This document shows positions 1-8,574 of a DNA stretch of 64,000 bases, one piece after another. The notes under the pieces are model-generated. The model worked only from the letters and a program-made list of their open reading frames with translations. It made no database searches and was not told where the DNA came from. Within the stretch, counting starts at the first letter, position 1. Every line of letters begins with the position of its first letter. A program made the position numbers and the translations under genes. Origin of the DNA: Streptomyces klenkii (GTDB taxonomy: Bacteria > Actinomycetota > Actinomycetes > Streptomycetales > Streptomycetaceae). The DNA lies in assembly GCF_003626645.1 (NCBI RefSeq), contig NZ_RBAM01000005.1:434001-498000 (forward strand), read 5' to 3'.

Positions 1-128
1 GGGGGCATGCGGACGGCTGGACGAGGCCGTTGTCCCTGACGTCCCGTCCAGAAGCGGAATACGCGGATCATCCTAACCACGGCCGTGGCCGGGTGGCCGA
101 TCTTCGCCTACGGATGACCGAACACGCA

Positions 129-169
129 TCCGCCTTCCGTAGGCCTCGGACGAGGGTACGGAAGGCGGA
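129..169 (-). terminator. Hairpin terminator after the lyase gene
   Basis: A 13-bp perfect inverted repeat (129-141 with 157-169, 15-nt loop) lies about 33 bases past the stop of the leftward lyase gene. The rest of positions 1-201 shows no convincing gene. Confidence 0.75.
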
Positions 170-201
170 CGGCGGGCGCAGGTTGTGCGGGTGAAGTGTT
201 G

Positions 202-1821
202 TCAGGACCACAGTGCGCGGTCGACCAGCGGACCGGCCGCGCCGGTGTAGTCGGCGGGGTCGCAGAGGGCGGCCAGCTCGGCCGCACTGAAGTGACCGTC
301 CAGTAACGGCTGCTCCGCGAGGATCGTGTGCAATTCCCGGCCATGTGCGGCCGCCTCGGCCGATGCCTCGGTGAGCAGCCGCTTCGCCGCCGCCCTGCCG
401 ATGCGGGGCGCCAGGACGGCCGCGAGCCGCTCCGAGACGACCTGGGCGCCCGTCAGACGGAGGTTCTCGCGCATCCGGTCCGCCCGCACCTCCAGGCCCT
501 CCGCGAGCTCGGCGGCGGTACGGGCCGCGCCGCCGGCCAGGCGCAGGCACTCGCGCAGCAGCTGCCACTCCGCGTGCCAGGCGCCGGCGGACCGCTCGTC
601 CTCCGTCGCCAGACACTGTGTCAGGCCCGCGGCCAGGACCGGCACCTGGAGCGCCGCGCTGCGGATCAGGGTGGCCAGGACGGGGTTGCGCTTGTGCGGC
701 ATGGCCGAGGAGGCGCCGCGCCCGGCTGTGCCGCCGCCCGGCTCGGCGACCTCGCCGACCTCCGTGCGCGCCAGCGACTGCACGTCCGCCGCGGTCTTGC
801 CGAGGGCGCCGGCGGTGAACGCGAGGGCGGCGGCCAGGTCGGCGACCGGGGTGCGCAGGGCGTGCCAGGGCAGGGTGGGCCGGGCCAGGCCGGTCTCGGC
901 GGCGAACGCGTCCAGGAGCCGGTCCGCGTAGGTGCCGTCGGCGGTGCCGTGCGCGCCGTCGAGGCGCGCGTGCTCCAGGTAGCCGGCGAGCGTGCCGGCC
1001 GCGCCGCCGAGCGAGACGGGCAGGGTGGCGTGCACGTGCGCGAGGCGCTGCTCCGCGTCGAGGGCGAGCTGCCGCCAGCCGGCCGCCTTCAGACCGAAGG
1101 TCGTCGGCACGGCGTGCAGGGTGAGCGTGCGGCCCGCCATGAGGGTGTCCCGGTGGCGGGCGGCGAGTACGGCCAGCGCTTCGGCGGTACGGGTCAGGTC
1201 CGCGCGGACCGTGCGGAGCGTGCGGTCCGCGACCAGCATGGCGCCCGTGTCGAGGATGTCCTGGCTGGTGGAGCCGCGGTGCACGTACTCGGCGGCGTGC
1301 GGGGTCTCCGCGGCGACGGCCGCGGTGAGCGCCTGCACGAGGCCGACGACGGGGTTCGCGGTCTCCCGCGCGGCCAGCGCGAGCGCCCGCACGTCGAACC
1401 GCTCCGCGCGGGCGACCCGGGTGATCGCCTCGGCGGCCTCCCCCGGCACGGCCCCGACGCGCGCCTGCGCCCGCACGAGCGCGGCCTCGGCATCGAGCAT
1501 GGCTTGCAGCCAGGCAGCATCGGCGGTGGCGTCTTCGGCGGCCGCCCCGACCCGGACGGGAGAGAGCAGGCCGATGTCGGCGACCGGGGCCTCGCCGGCC
1601 GGGGCGGGGGGTGCCTGCGGGCCCGGCACGGCGGCCCCGGACGGGCCGTCCGCGCCCGCCACCCCACCGCCGCGACGGTCAGCAGCCGCCGCGGCGCTGA
1701 CCGGCGGCGCCGAACCGGCCTCAGTACGTACGGCACCGCCGGACTCCGCCGCGGGGGTTGCGCGCCGCGGCGGCGGACTCAAGGGGGCGGGCGTTCCGGG
1801 CGTGTTCCCGGGGGTAGTCAT
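202..1821 (-). CDS. Fumarase/argininosuccinate lyase-family protein, candidate nitrosuccinate lyase (CreD-like)
   Basis: This 539-residue protein belongs to the class-II fumarase/ASL superfamily, in the branch usually labelled 3-carboxy-cis,cis-muconate cycloisomerase. Visible blocks are HRGSTSQDI (about 181-189), the histidine-bearing RTLTLHAVP (about 231-239) and the family signature SSAMPHKRNP (371-380). CreD, which releases nitrous acid from nitrosuccinate, is in this branch, and a CreE-type monooxygenase gene lies immediately upstream on the same strand. I therefore prefer that role to muconate metabolism, for which no partner genes are present. The ATG at 1821 is chosen because AAGGAG precedes it; the frame stays open further upstream without a ribosome site. 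The first 80 residues or so are Ala/Pro/Gly-rich and not part of the lyase fold. There is one TTA codon near the C-terminus (304-306). The superfamily call is secure; the CreD assignment is inference. Confidence 0.75.
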   Translation of the reverse strand: MTTPGNTPGTPAPLSPPPRRATPAAESGGAVRTEAGSAPPVSAAAAADRRGGGVAGADGPSGAAVPGPQAPPAPAGEAPVADIGLLSPVRVGAAAEDATADAAWLQAMLDAEAALVRAQARVGAVPGEAAEAITRVARAERFDVRALALAARETANPVVGLVQALTAAVAAETPHAAEYVHRGSTSQDILDTGAMLVADRTLRTVRADLTRTAEALAVLAARHRDTLMAGRTLTLHAVPTTFGLKAAGWRQLALDAEQRLAHVHATLPVSLGGAAGTLAGYLEHARLDGAHGTADGTYADRLLDAFAAETGLARPTLPWHALRTPVADLAAALAFTAGALGKTAADVQSLARTEVGEVAEPGGGTAGRGASSAMPHKRNPVLATLIRSAALQVPVLAAGLTQCLATEDERSAGAWHAEWQLLRECLRLAGGAARTAAELAEGLEVRADRMRENLRLTGAQVVSERLAAVLAPRIGRAAAKRLLTEASAEAAAHGRELHTILAEQPLLDGHFSAAELAALCDPADYTGAAGPLVDRALWS

Positions 1822-1873
1822 CTCAGTCTCCTTCGTGGATACCCCCGGCTTCAGCTGAGGGAGGAAGCGAAGC

Positions 1874-1889
1874 TCCCGCGTAAGCGGGA
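1874..1889. repeat. Hairpin in the left flank of the tnpB element
   Basis: A perfect 6-bp stem with a GTAA loop lies between the lyase start and the tnpB remnant, in a 180-bp stretch rich in short inverted repeats (another sits near 1844-1861). This fits the subterminal hairpins of an IS200/IS605-type element, but the exact boundary cannot be fixed by eye. Confidence 0.35.
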
Positions 1890-2003
1890 CCGGGAAAGCC
1901 AAGTCGCCGCCAGAGCGGATCGGCGTACACCAAACACGCTGGTGAGGGACACGCAAAGAGCAATCCAGCTCAACTGTCAGTGCGCACAGGTAGGTTCGGG
2001 TAC

Positions 2004-3049
2004 ATGACGACGGAAGCGACCACGGAAGCGGCCGGGCACGCCCGGTACACCTTCCGTGTGCGCCTGTCGGATACGGCCCGGCGTCAGCTTGAAGCCGAGT
2101 GGGGCCGGTGCCGCTGGGTCTGGAATGAGTCGGTGGCCAAGTCCAAGGCCGTGCATGCGCACAACAGGGCAACCGGCGAGAAGGCGACGTGTGGCCCGGT
2201 GCAGCTCGCGGCGATGCTGACCGAGGCTCGCGCCCGTACACCGTGGCTGGCTGAGGGCGCGTGTGTGCCGCAGCAGCAGTTGATACGCGGCTTCGGCAAG
2301 TCCCGCTCCAAGGCCCTCAAGGACATCAAGGACATCAAGGACATCAAGGCACGGTTGCCGATGCGGCAGCGGGCCGGGATGCCGAAGTACAAGAAGAAGC
2401 GCGAGGCGCGGCCCACCCTCGAATACACCAAGCGGGGTTTCCGGCTGAGAGACGGCCGTCTGCATCTGGTGGGCGGAATCGTCGTACGCCCGGTGTGGTC
2501 GCGGGAACTGCCCGCGCCGCCGTCCAGCGTCCGCGTGTACCGCGATGCCGTGGGCCACTGGTGGGCATCCTTCGTCGTGGCCACCGTGACCGAGGCCCTG
2601 CCCGAAACCGGCCGTGTGATCGGCATCGACTGGGGTGTGAAGGAGACCGCTACCACCACATCCGACGCGCACGATCTTCTCCACGCGCAGACGGCAGGAC
2701 CGCAGAGCACACGCTCGCCAAGTACCAGCGGATGATGGCCCGGCGCAAGCCGCCCAAGGGGCAGGCCGGGTCGAAGGGCTACCGCGAAGCGAAGCGGCAG
2801 ACCGCGAAGCTGCACCGCAAGGTGGCAGCCCAGCGGCTGATCGAGATGGGCCGCAAGCACGGGCGGGATGTCCGCCTGGTGCACCCCGCGCACACCACGA
2901 TGGACTGTGCGCAGTGCGGAGCGAGAGCCAAGCACGCACTACCTCTTTCCGAAAGGACGTATGCCTGCACCGCGTGCGGAGCAGTCTCGCCGAGAGACAA
3001 GAACTCCGCCCGCGTGATGCTGGTCCGGGCTGGTCTTCAACCCGGCTAG
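2004..3049 (+). pseudogene. tnpB: Decayed IS200/IS605-family tnpB (OrfB) remnant
   Basis: The reading frame starts at ATG 2004 with a typical Streptomyces TnpB N-terminus and runs through the first RuvC block (GIDWGVKE). It shifts frame near 2680-2700 and then resumes as AEHTLAKYQRMMARR, ending with the zinc ribbon (CAQC...CTAC) and the last RuvC block RDKNSARVM. The middle is also shortened: after the KLHRKVA helix the sequence jumps straight to LIEMGRKHGR. About 50 residues usually carrying the second RuvC acidic residue (the VEDL/VEDF segment) are missing. A triple in-frame GACATCAAG repeat (about 2323-2349) is a further slippage scar. No tnpA is present. Both lesions make the nuclease inactive. 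The element lies exactly between the lyase and monooxygenase genes and runs opposite to them. Confidence 0.85.
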
Positions 3050-3107
3050 TGCTGATCGTGTAAGACCTGCGCGCCCGCCGGGCCGCAGGCGACGTGAGCG
3101 AGGAATC

Positions 3108-3126
3108 CCCCTCGTTTACGAGAGGG
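3108..3126. repeat. Hairpin in the right flank of the tnpB element
   Basis: A CTCG/CGAG stem with a TTTA loop extends by three G-C pairs past a bulged A, 60 bases after the tnpB stop and just before the CreE-like gene ends. It is compatible with an IS605-type right-end hairpin, but could equally act in transcript processing or termination. Confidence 0.35.
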
Positions 3127-3131
3127 AGGAG

Positions 3132-5168
3132 TCAAACGATCACGCCTTCCTCGTCCGAGTCGGGGGTCGCCGGGCGTAAGGACGGGGGGACGTGGGCCAC
3201 CGGGGGGAGGCTCAGGACCGCGCGGGCTATCGCGTCCGAGTCGGACAGGGTCACCGAGTCCACGCCCGGGCGGATGCCCGCCGCCGTGACCCAGTGGACG
3301 GACTCCGTGGGCACCCCGTAGGCGAAGCGGCGCGGGTGGGGACGGCCGCGGCCGTCGATGACGTGGTACGGGCGCTCGGTGACGGCGAGCCCGCCCGTCT
3401 CGTAGCCGGTGCCCGTGGCCGTCGGGATGCGGTACGTGGTGACCTGATCGGTGTTCAGGAGGTGCCGCAGCAGCGGATCGGCCGTGCGCCGCAGGTCCGG
3501 CTCGGGCAGCCGGGCCTCGATGAGCACGCGGGAGCGGACCGGCGGCCCCGGCACGGCGCGGCAGTCGGCGGCGAAGGACGGCCCGCCGGGGCCGGCGACG
3601 TCCAGGCGGACGACGGTGCCGGGCCCGGTGACCTCCAGCACCCCCGCCTCGATGAGCGCGGCCATCTCCTCGATGCGGGAGGCGGGCGGGCCGATGGAGA
3701 GGAAGGCGTTGAGGGGGGTGTACCAGCCTTCGAGGTCGTCGCGGTGGGAGTCGCCCTCCAGGCCGCCGTGGTCGACGGCGAGCCGTATCTCGTTGCGCAG
3801 GTCGCGCAGGACGTCGAGCGCGGCCTTCAGCGGGCCGCTGACGTTCCCGGCGCGGGCGGCCCGTACGTCGGCGCGCAGGTAGTCCAGCAGCCAGGTGCGG
3901 AACTCGGCGCGGCCGGTGAAGACGCGGTCGACGTACGGCCGGGCGAGCCGCTGCCAGTCCCACCGGTCGCCGGGGGCGATGCGGAACGCTTCGAGGAGCT
4001 CGGCGCGGTCGTCGTCCTTCTCCAGGGCCAGGAACCGCCGGGTGAACTCCTCCCGCTCCCCCGCCCGGCCCAGCCGCTCCAGCAGCGTGCCGTAGTAGAC
4101 GCTCTCCACTTCACTGGAGATCAGGGGCCACAGGTCGGTGCCGAAGCGGACGGGCCCGCCGCGCGCGGCGCGCTCGCGCAGGCCGGCGATGTAGCCCGCG
4201 GTGAGCAGACGGGGCAGGTAGCGGCCGTGCGCGCCCTTCTCGTTCTCGCCGCGCGCGTGGTAGGGCACGCCGCGCCGGGAGAAGGCGTACAGCCGCGGCT
4301 CCGCGCCGGAGGGCCGGTAGACGAGGCGGCCCCCGTCGCCGACCCCGTCACCGTCCCCGTCGCGGACGCGGACGAACTCGCCGCCCCGCCCGGCGGTGAA
4401 CAGCGCCATGTAGTCGAAGAAGTTCAGCCCGAGCCCGCGCAGCAGCACCGGCGTGCCGGGCGCGATGTGCGCGAGGTCGAGGTCGGCGGGGTTGACGGGC
4501 GTGACGTAGTCGAGGTGGTGGATGCGGGCCAGCGACGCCGTACGGGCTTCCCGGGCGGACAACTGCGCGGGCACGTGGCCGAGCGCCATGACGATCGCGT
4601 CGAGCCGGTTGAGGCGCGTGCCGTCCTCCAGGCGGATGCCCTGCGGCCCGCCGGTGATGCCCTCGGTGTCGGCCATGGCCACGGCGCGCGAGCGGTGCAC
4701 CTCGATGGTCATGTGCGCGGGGGCGCGGGCGGCGATCCGCCGGAAGCTGTCGTGGAGGTAGCGGCCGTAGAAGGCGCGGGTGGGGTAGTCGTCCGGGCCG
4801 AGCGCCCGCGCCTCGGCGAGGGTGGCGTCGTCGTGCTCCGTACCGTTGTCGCTGCCGCTGCCGTCCGGGAGGCCCGCGACGCCCCGCGCCCACTCGTACA
4901 GGCTGGGCCCCGGCTCGACCGGGCCCTCGATGCGGGCGCTGTCGTCCGTGTACACGGTGATCTGCGAGGCCACGGTGTTCATGAGCAGGTGGGGCGACTG
5001 GTCGGTGCGCCACACCGTGCCCGCGCCCGGGGCGGACGGGTCGACGACGTGCACGGTCACCGCGGAGTGCGAGGGCTCGGTGCGCTCGTTGGCGCACAGC
5101 CGCTCCAGCACGGACAGCCCCCGCGGGCCGACGCCGACGATGCCGACCTCAATACGACTGCTGCTCAT
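3132..5168 (-). CDS. FAD/NAD(P)-binding monooxygenase, candidate CreE-type aspartate N-oxygenase
   Basis: This 678-residue flavoprotein opens with a dinucleotide fold (GVGPRG at 12-17, followed by LSVLERL) and a second motif, VVDPSAPGAGTVWR. Both are typical of the HpyO/CreE NAD-binding family (FAD-NAD(P)-binding, COG4529-like). CreE oxidises the amino group of L-aspartate with NADPH and O2 to give nitrosuccinate, the substrate of CreD. The neighbouring CreD-like lyase is the main support for that role here. The ATG at 5168 is preceded by GGAGGAG at good spacing, so the longer upstream frame is rejected. A TTA codon lies 15 codons before the stop (3177-3179), suggesting bldA-dependent translation. 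Gene and lyase face the same way and probably formed an operon before tnpB landed between them. Family confidence is high; substrate is inferred. Confidence 0.75.
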   Translation of the reverse strand: MSSSRIEVGIVGVGPRGLSVLERLCANERTEPSHSAVTVHVVDPSAPGAGTVWRTDQSPHLLMNTVASQITVYTDDSARIEGPVEPGPSLYEWARGVAGLPDGSGSDNGTEHDDATLAEARALGPDDYPTRAFYGRYLHDSFRRIAARAPAHMTIEVHRSRAVAMADTEGITGGPQGIRLEDGTRLNRLDAIVMALGHVPAQLSAREARTASLARIHHLDYVTPVNPADLDLAHIAPGTPVLLRGLGLNFFDYMALFTAGRGGEFVRVRDGDGDGVGDGGRLVYRPSGAEPRLYAFSRRGVPYHARGENEKGAHGRYLPRLLTAGYIAGLRERAARGGPVRFGTDLWPLISSEVESVYYGTLLERLGRAGEREEFTRRFLALEKDDDRAELLEAFRIAPGDRWDWQRLARPYVDRVFTGRAEFRTWLLDYLRADVRAARAGNVSGPLKAALDVLRDLRNEIRLAVDHGGLEGDSHRDDLEGWYTPLNAFLSIGPPASRIEEMAALIEAGVLEVTGPGTVVRLDVAGPGGPSFAADCRAVPGPPVRSRVLIEARLPEPDLRRTADPLLRHLLNTDQVTTYRIPTATGTGYETGGLAVTERPYHVIDGRGRPHPRRFAYGVPTESVHWVTAAGIRPGVDSVTLSDSDAIARAVLSLPPVAHVPPSLRPATPDSDEEGVIV

Positions 5169-5338
5169 GCGTCTGCTCCTCCGTCCTGAGGGGACTGCTC
5201 CGTCCATCTCGCCGTTGCGGAACGGCCGGGTCAATGTGCGTCCGCCGGGTCCGTCAGGTCCCCCGGAGCGGAGGTGACATACCGTCAGTGGCGGTTTCCC
5301 GGTCACGCGGCCCGGCCGTGCCACAGTGGACGGCATGG

Positions 5339-5460
5339 TCGACACGGGCACGGGCGGCATGGGCGCGGGTGACACGGGTGCGGGTGACGCGGGCACGAGT
5401 GACATGGGCACAGGCGGCACGGGCGCAGGTGGCACGGGTGGCACGGGTGGCACGGGTGAC
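5339..5460 (+). repeat. Degenerate GGCACGGGT-type tandem repeat
   Basis: About 120 bases of imperfect 9- to 15-base repeats built on GGCACGGGT/GGTGACACG stand before the quinone oxidoreductase start and reach back into the divergent region shared with the CreE-like gene. They are open in the oxidoreductase frame and would encode a Gly/Thr/Asp-rich tail if translation began upstream. The remainder of 5169-5338 shows no gene. Confidence 0.7.
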
Positions 5461-6435
5461 ATGCGGGCCGCCTACATCGAACGGTTCGGCCCGCCGGAGG
5501 AGATCGTGGTCGGCGGGCTCCCCGCGCCGCGCCCCGGGCCCACCGACGTCCTGGTCGACGTCGTCGCCACGGCCGTCAACCCCGTCGACACGCTCGTCCG
5601 CTCCGGCAGCTTCCGGACCTCGGTGCCGTTCCCCTTCGTGATCGGCCGGGACCTGGTCGGTACGGTCGCCGAGGCCGGGCCCGGTGCGGTCGGGTTCGCG
5701 CCCGGCGACCCGGTGTGGTGCAACAGCCTGGGGCACGGCGGGCGCCAGGGCCCCGCCGCCGAGCGGGCCGTCGTCCCCGCCGACCGGCTCTACCCGCTGC
5801 CCGCCGGGGTGCGCGCGGAGGACGCCGTCGCCGTCGCCCACCCCGGCGCCACCGCGTACCTGGCGCTGTTCACCCACGGCCGGCTGCGGCCCGGCGAGAC
5901 CGTGCTCGTCGCGGGGGCCGCCGGGAACGTGGGCGGCGCCCTCGTGACGATGGCCGTGTGGGCCGGCGCCCGGGTCGTGGCCACGGCCGCGGCGCGCGAC
6001 GCGGAGTACGTGCGCGGCCTCGGCGCCGCGGAGGTCCTCGACTACGCGTCGCCCGGGCTCGCGGGGCAGCTCGCGGACGCCGCGCCCGGCGGCTTCGACG
6101 TCCACATCGCGACGCACGGAAGGCATGACCTGGAGGTCGCCGTGCCGCTGCTCGCCCGGCGCGGCCGGATCGTCGTGCTCGCGGGAACCACCGCGCGGCC
6201 CGTCCTGCCGGTGGGGCAGCTGTACCAGAAGGACGGCGCCCTCGTCGGCTTCGTGATCTCCCGCGCGACCTCGGCCGAGCTCGCGCGGGCGGCCGGTGCC
6301 GTGGGGCAGTTGCTCGCCGCGGGGCGGCTGCGGCCGCGGGAGGTCGAGGAGATGCCGCTCGCGGAGGCCGCCGAGGCGCACCGGCGCATGGAGCGGGGGG
6401 AACTGCGGGGGCGGCGGCTGGTGCTGAGGATCTGA
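5461..6435 (+). CDS. Zinc-independent quinone oxidoreductase (MDR superfamily)
   Basis: This 324-residue medium-chain dehydrogenase/reductase begins MRAAYIERFG and has the nucleotide-binding stretch VAGAAGNVGGA in its central Rossmann fold. It lacks the structural-zinc cysteine cluster, as expected for the QOR/zeta-crystallin branch. The GroES-like half (VDVVATAVNPVDTLVRSG, GRDLVGTV) is complete. Such enzymes reduce quinones or enones with NADPH. In a cluster with aromatic hydroxylation it could adjust the redox state of a quinone-type intermediate. The start at 5461 matches the family N-terminus; in-frame ATGs upstream (5326, 5335, 5359) would add the low-complexity repeat tail, and the ribosome site is weak for all of them. 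It is divergent from the CreE-like gene. Confidence 0.8.
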   Translation: MRAAYIERFGPPEEIVVGGLPAPRPGPTDVLVDVVATAVNPVDTLVRSGSFRTSVPFPFVIGRDLVGTVAEAGPGAVGFAPGDPVWCNSLGHGGRQGPAAERAVVPADRLYPLPAGVRAEDAVAVAHPGATAYLALFTHGRLRPGETVLVAGAAGNVGGALVTMAVWAGARVVATAAARDAEYVRGLGAAEVLDYASPGLAGQLADAAPGGFDVHIATHGRHDLEVAVPLLARRGRIVVLAGTTARPVLPVGQLYQKDGALVGFVISRATSAELARAAGAVGQLLAAGRLRPREVEEMPLAEAAEAHRRMERGELRGRRLVLRI

Positions 6436-6544
6436 CGCACGGGGCGGGGCCGCAAGGCCTAGGTCCGTGGGCCCGGGCCGTTGATCTGACGCATCGTCCT
6501 CAGGTCCGTTGCCGGGGGCCTCCCGCCCGCGCACCCTGGACCGT

Positions 6545-7192
6545 ATGACTCCGTCAGCCACCGGCACGCCCGCCATCACCTCCGCGACCGACTCCGCAAT
6601 CACCCCCGCGGACACTCCTGCGCCGGCTCCCGCGATCCTCTCCGTGCAGGCCCGGATCCTGATCGCGGCCGCGCCGGGCGCCGTCTACGAGACGGTCAGC
6701 GACCTCACCCGCAGCGGCGAGTGGAGCCGCGAATGCACCGGCGGGCGCTGGGTGTCCGGCACGCCGCGCACGGTCGGCGCCGTCTTCCGCGGCGAGAACT
6801 ACCGCGGGGCGGACGTCGTGCCCTGGGCGCCGGTCGTCCGCGGCCCCTGGACCACGGAGTCGGAGGTCGTGGCCGCCGAGCCGTGGCGCCTGTTCCAGTG
6901 GGTGGTGCGCGACAGTGCCGGCCGGCGGCAGGACAGCACGTGGACGTACGAGCTCCAGGCCACCGCCGACGGCTGCCTGCTCATCCACCGCTACCGGCTC
7001 GGCCGGCTCACGGAAGGGCTCGCGAAGATCTTCGAGCACCTGGGGGAGGACGAGCGGCGGCGGTTCGCGGCCGCGTGGAACGAGAAGCTCGCCGACGACG
7101 TGGCCGCGTCGCTGTCCCGCATCAAGTCCGTGGTGGAGGCAGCATCTGACTCCATAGCCGGGTCCGCAGCCGAGCGGGGCGGGCGGGGATGA
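6545..7192 (+). CDS. SRPBCC-family (polyketide cyclase/START-like) protein
   Basis: The 215-residue product has a helix-grip fold: ILIAAAPGAVYETVSDLTRSGEWS, then TVGAVFRGENYRG, WTTESEVV and a final amphipathic helix. Proteins of this group bind a hydrophobic small molecule in an internal cavity; some are cyclases or dehydratases and most are uncharacterised. A Thr/Ala/Pro-rich segment of about 30 residues precedes the domain. The stop codon overlaps the start of the next gene (ATGA), so it is translationally coupled to the NarK-like transporter, which suggests a shared task such as handling the product or nitrite. The substrate cannot be read from the sequence. Confidence 0.75.
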   Translation: MTPSATGTPAITSATDSAITPADTPAPAPAILSVQARILIAAAPGAVYETVSDLTRSGEWSRECTGGRWVSGTPRTVGAVFRGENYRGADVVPWAPVVRGPWTTESEVVAAEPWRLFQWVVRDSAGRRQDSTWTYELQATADGCLLIHRYRLGRLTEGLAKIFEHLGEDERRRFAAAWNEKLADDVAASLSRIKSVVEAASDSIAGSAAERGGRG

Positions 7193-8547
7193 CGAACCCG
7201 TCGGCGCCGCTTCGGCCGAAGGCCGAGCAGTGGGACGCGGAGGACCCGGGCTTCTGGGAGCGGGGTGGCCGGCACGTCGCCCGCCGCAACCTGCTGCTGG
7301 CGGCGCTCGGCGGGCACGTGGGCACGTCCGTCCGCAGCATGTGGGCCGTACTGGTGCTGTTCCTGCCGGCGGGCGACGGGCCGGTGACCGGCCCGGGCGG
7401 GACGTCCCTGCTGCTGGCCACGCCGCTCGTCGCGGGGGCCGTGCTGCGGCCGTTCGCGGAGCGGGCGCTGGGCCGGCTGGGCGGCCGGGACCGTACGGTC
7501 GTCACCACGGCCGCGCTGACCCTGCCGGTGCTTGCCGCGGTGTACGTGTTGCAGCAGCCCGGCACGCCGTTGTGGCTGCTGGCGGCCGTCGCGGCGACCG
7601 CCGGTGCGGGGGACGTCGCCGCGGCGTCGGCGGCCCGTGCGGCCGCGTTCTTCCCGCGACGCGCGCAGGGGCGGGCCTTCGCCGTCGCGTCGGCCGGGGG
7701 CGACCTCGGTGTCGCCACGGTCCAGACGGCCGGGGTGGTGGCCGCCGTCACGGCCGGGGGCCCTTCCTTTATATGGATCGCTGCGGCGCACGTGCCGTTG
7801 GTGGCGCTGGCCGCGGCGCTCGCGGCACTGCGGATGGACAACTTGCCGGTTGAGCAGGGCGCCGCCGCCCGGGGCCGGGGCGGGGCCGCCCGGGACCCGC
7901 ACGTGTGGGGGCTGTCGCTGCTCTCCCTGGCCACGGCCGGGTCGTTCACGGCGTACGGACTCGCCTTCGGGCTGATACTGCGGGGCGGATTCGACGCCTC
8001 CGTGCCGGCGGCTCTTGCGTGCGCGGTGCTCGCCACGCTCCTGGGCACGGCCGCCCGGCCCTTCGGCGGACTGCTCGCCGCGCGCTGGGGCGGGGCGCGG
8101 GTCACGCTCGCGAGCCTGGTGGGCATGGCGGCGGGGACGGCGGCCCTGGCCGCGGCGGCGGCGCGAGGAGCCGCGGGGGTGTTCGCCGCCGTCTTCACAG
8201 CGGTGATCGTCCTGGCGGGTCTCGGCGCGGGCGCCGTCGCCGCGCTCGTCCCGGCGGTCTTCGCCGCGCGGGCAGGCGGTGCGATCCTCGCCGGGCGGGA
8301 CGCGACAACAGCCTTCGCCAGGGCGCGGGACCGCTCCGCGGGGGTCGCGGGGCTCGGCGGAACGGCGGGCGCGCTGGCCACCGCCGCGATCGTCCCGGCC
8401 GTGACCGGAGGCTCGCTCCTTCCCGCACTCTGGGCGCTCCTCGGCCTCTACGGGGTGTGCGCGGCCCTCACCTGCGCGGTGTACGCACGAAAGGAACCCG
8501 CGCCGGGCCGCGGCGTACGGACACTCATCCCGTACGAGCTGGGGTAG
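7189..8547 (+). CDS. NarK-like MFS transporter (nitrate/nitrite porter family)
   Basis: This 452-residue membrane protein shows about 12 hydrophobic segments. Its N-terminus (WDAEDPGFWERGGRHVARRN) closely follows the NarK consensus start. Other NNP-family landmarks are FFPRRAQGRAFAVASAGGDLG, RPFGGLLAARWGG and GLGAGAVAALVPAVF. The last corresponds to the nitrate signature that is normally GxGNGS, here with the Asn-Gly-Ser part replaced by Ala-Gly-Ala. A nitrite/nitrate role fits the nearby CreE/CreD-like pair: it could export surplus nitrite. The degenerate signature leaves room for a changed substrate. It is coupled by ATGA overlap to the SRPBCC gene and converges on the O-methyltransferase with only 27 bases between them. 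Confidence 0.75.
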   Translation: MTNPSAPLRPKAEQWDAEDPGFWERGGRHVARRNLLLAALGGHVGTSVRSMWAVLVLFLPAGDGPVTGPGGTSLLLATPLVAGAVLRPFAERALGRLGGRDRTVVTTAALTLPVLAAVYVLQQPGTPLWLLAAVAATAGAGDVAAASAARAAAFFPRRAQGRAFAVASAGGDLGVATVQTAGVVAAVTAGGPSFIWIAAAHVPLVALAAALAALRMDNLPVEQGAAARGRGGAARDPHVWGLSLLSLATAGSFTAYGLAFGLILRGGFDASVPAALACAVLATLLGTAARPFGGLLAARWGGARVTLASLVGMAAGTAALAAAAARGAAGVFAAVFTAVIVLAGLGAGAVAALVPAVFAARAGGAILAGRDATTAFARARDRSAGVAGLGGTAGALATAAIVPAVTGGSLLPALWALLGLYGVCAALTCAVYARKEPAPGRGVRTLIPYELG

Positions 8548-8574
8548 TCCGCCTACCTGATCAGTGCCATCTGA

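Noticed and set aside
328..2007. 559-codon open frame on the + strand opposite the lyase
   Set aside because: Arg/Gly-rich composition without domains; it is the antisense shadow expected in 72% GC coding DNA.
2004..3049. Active RNA-guided TnpB nuclease
   Set aside because: Frameshift and loss of the segment with the second RuvC acidic residue.
3192..5189. Long + strand frame opposite the CreE-like gene
   Set aside because: Low-complexity Val/Ala/Gly/Arg protein with no motif and no ribosome site; the minus-strand gene explains the region.
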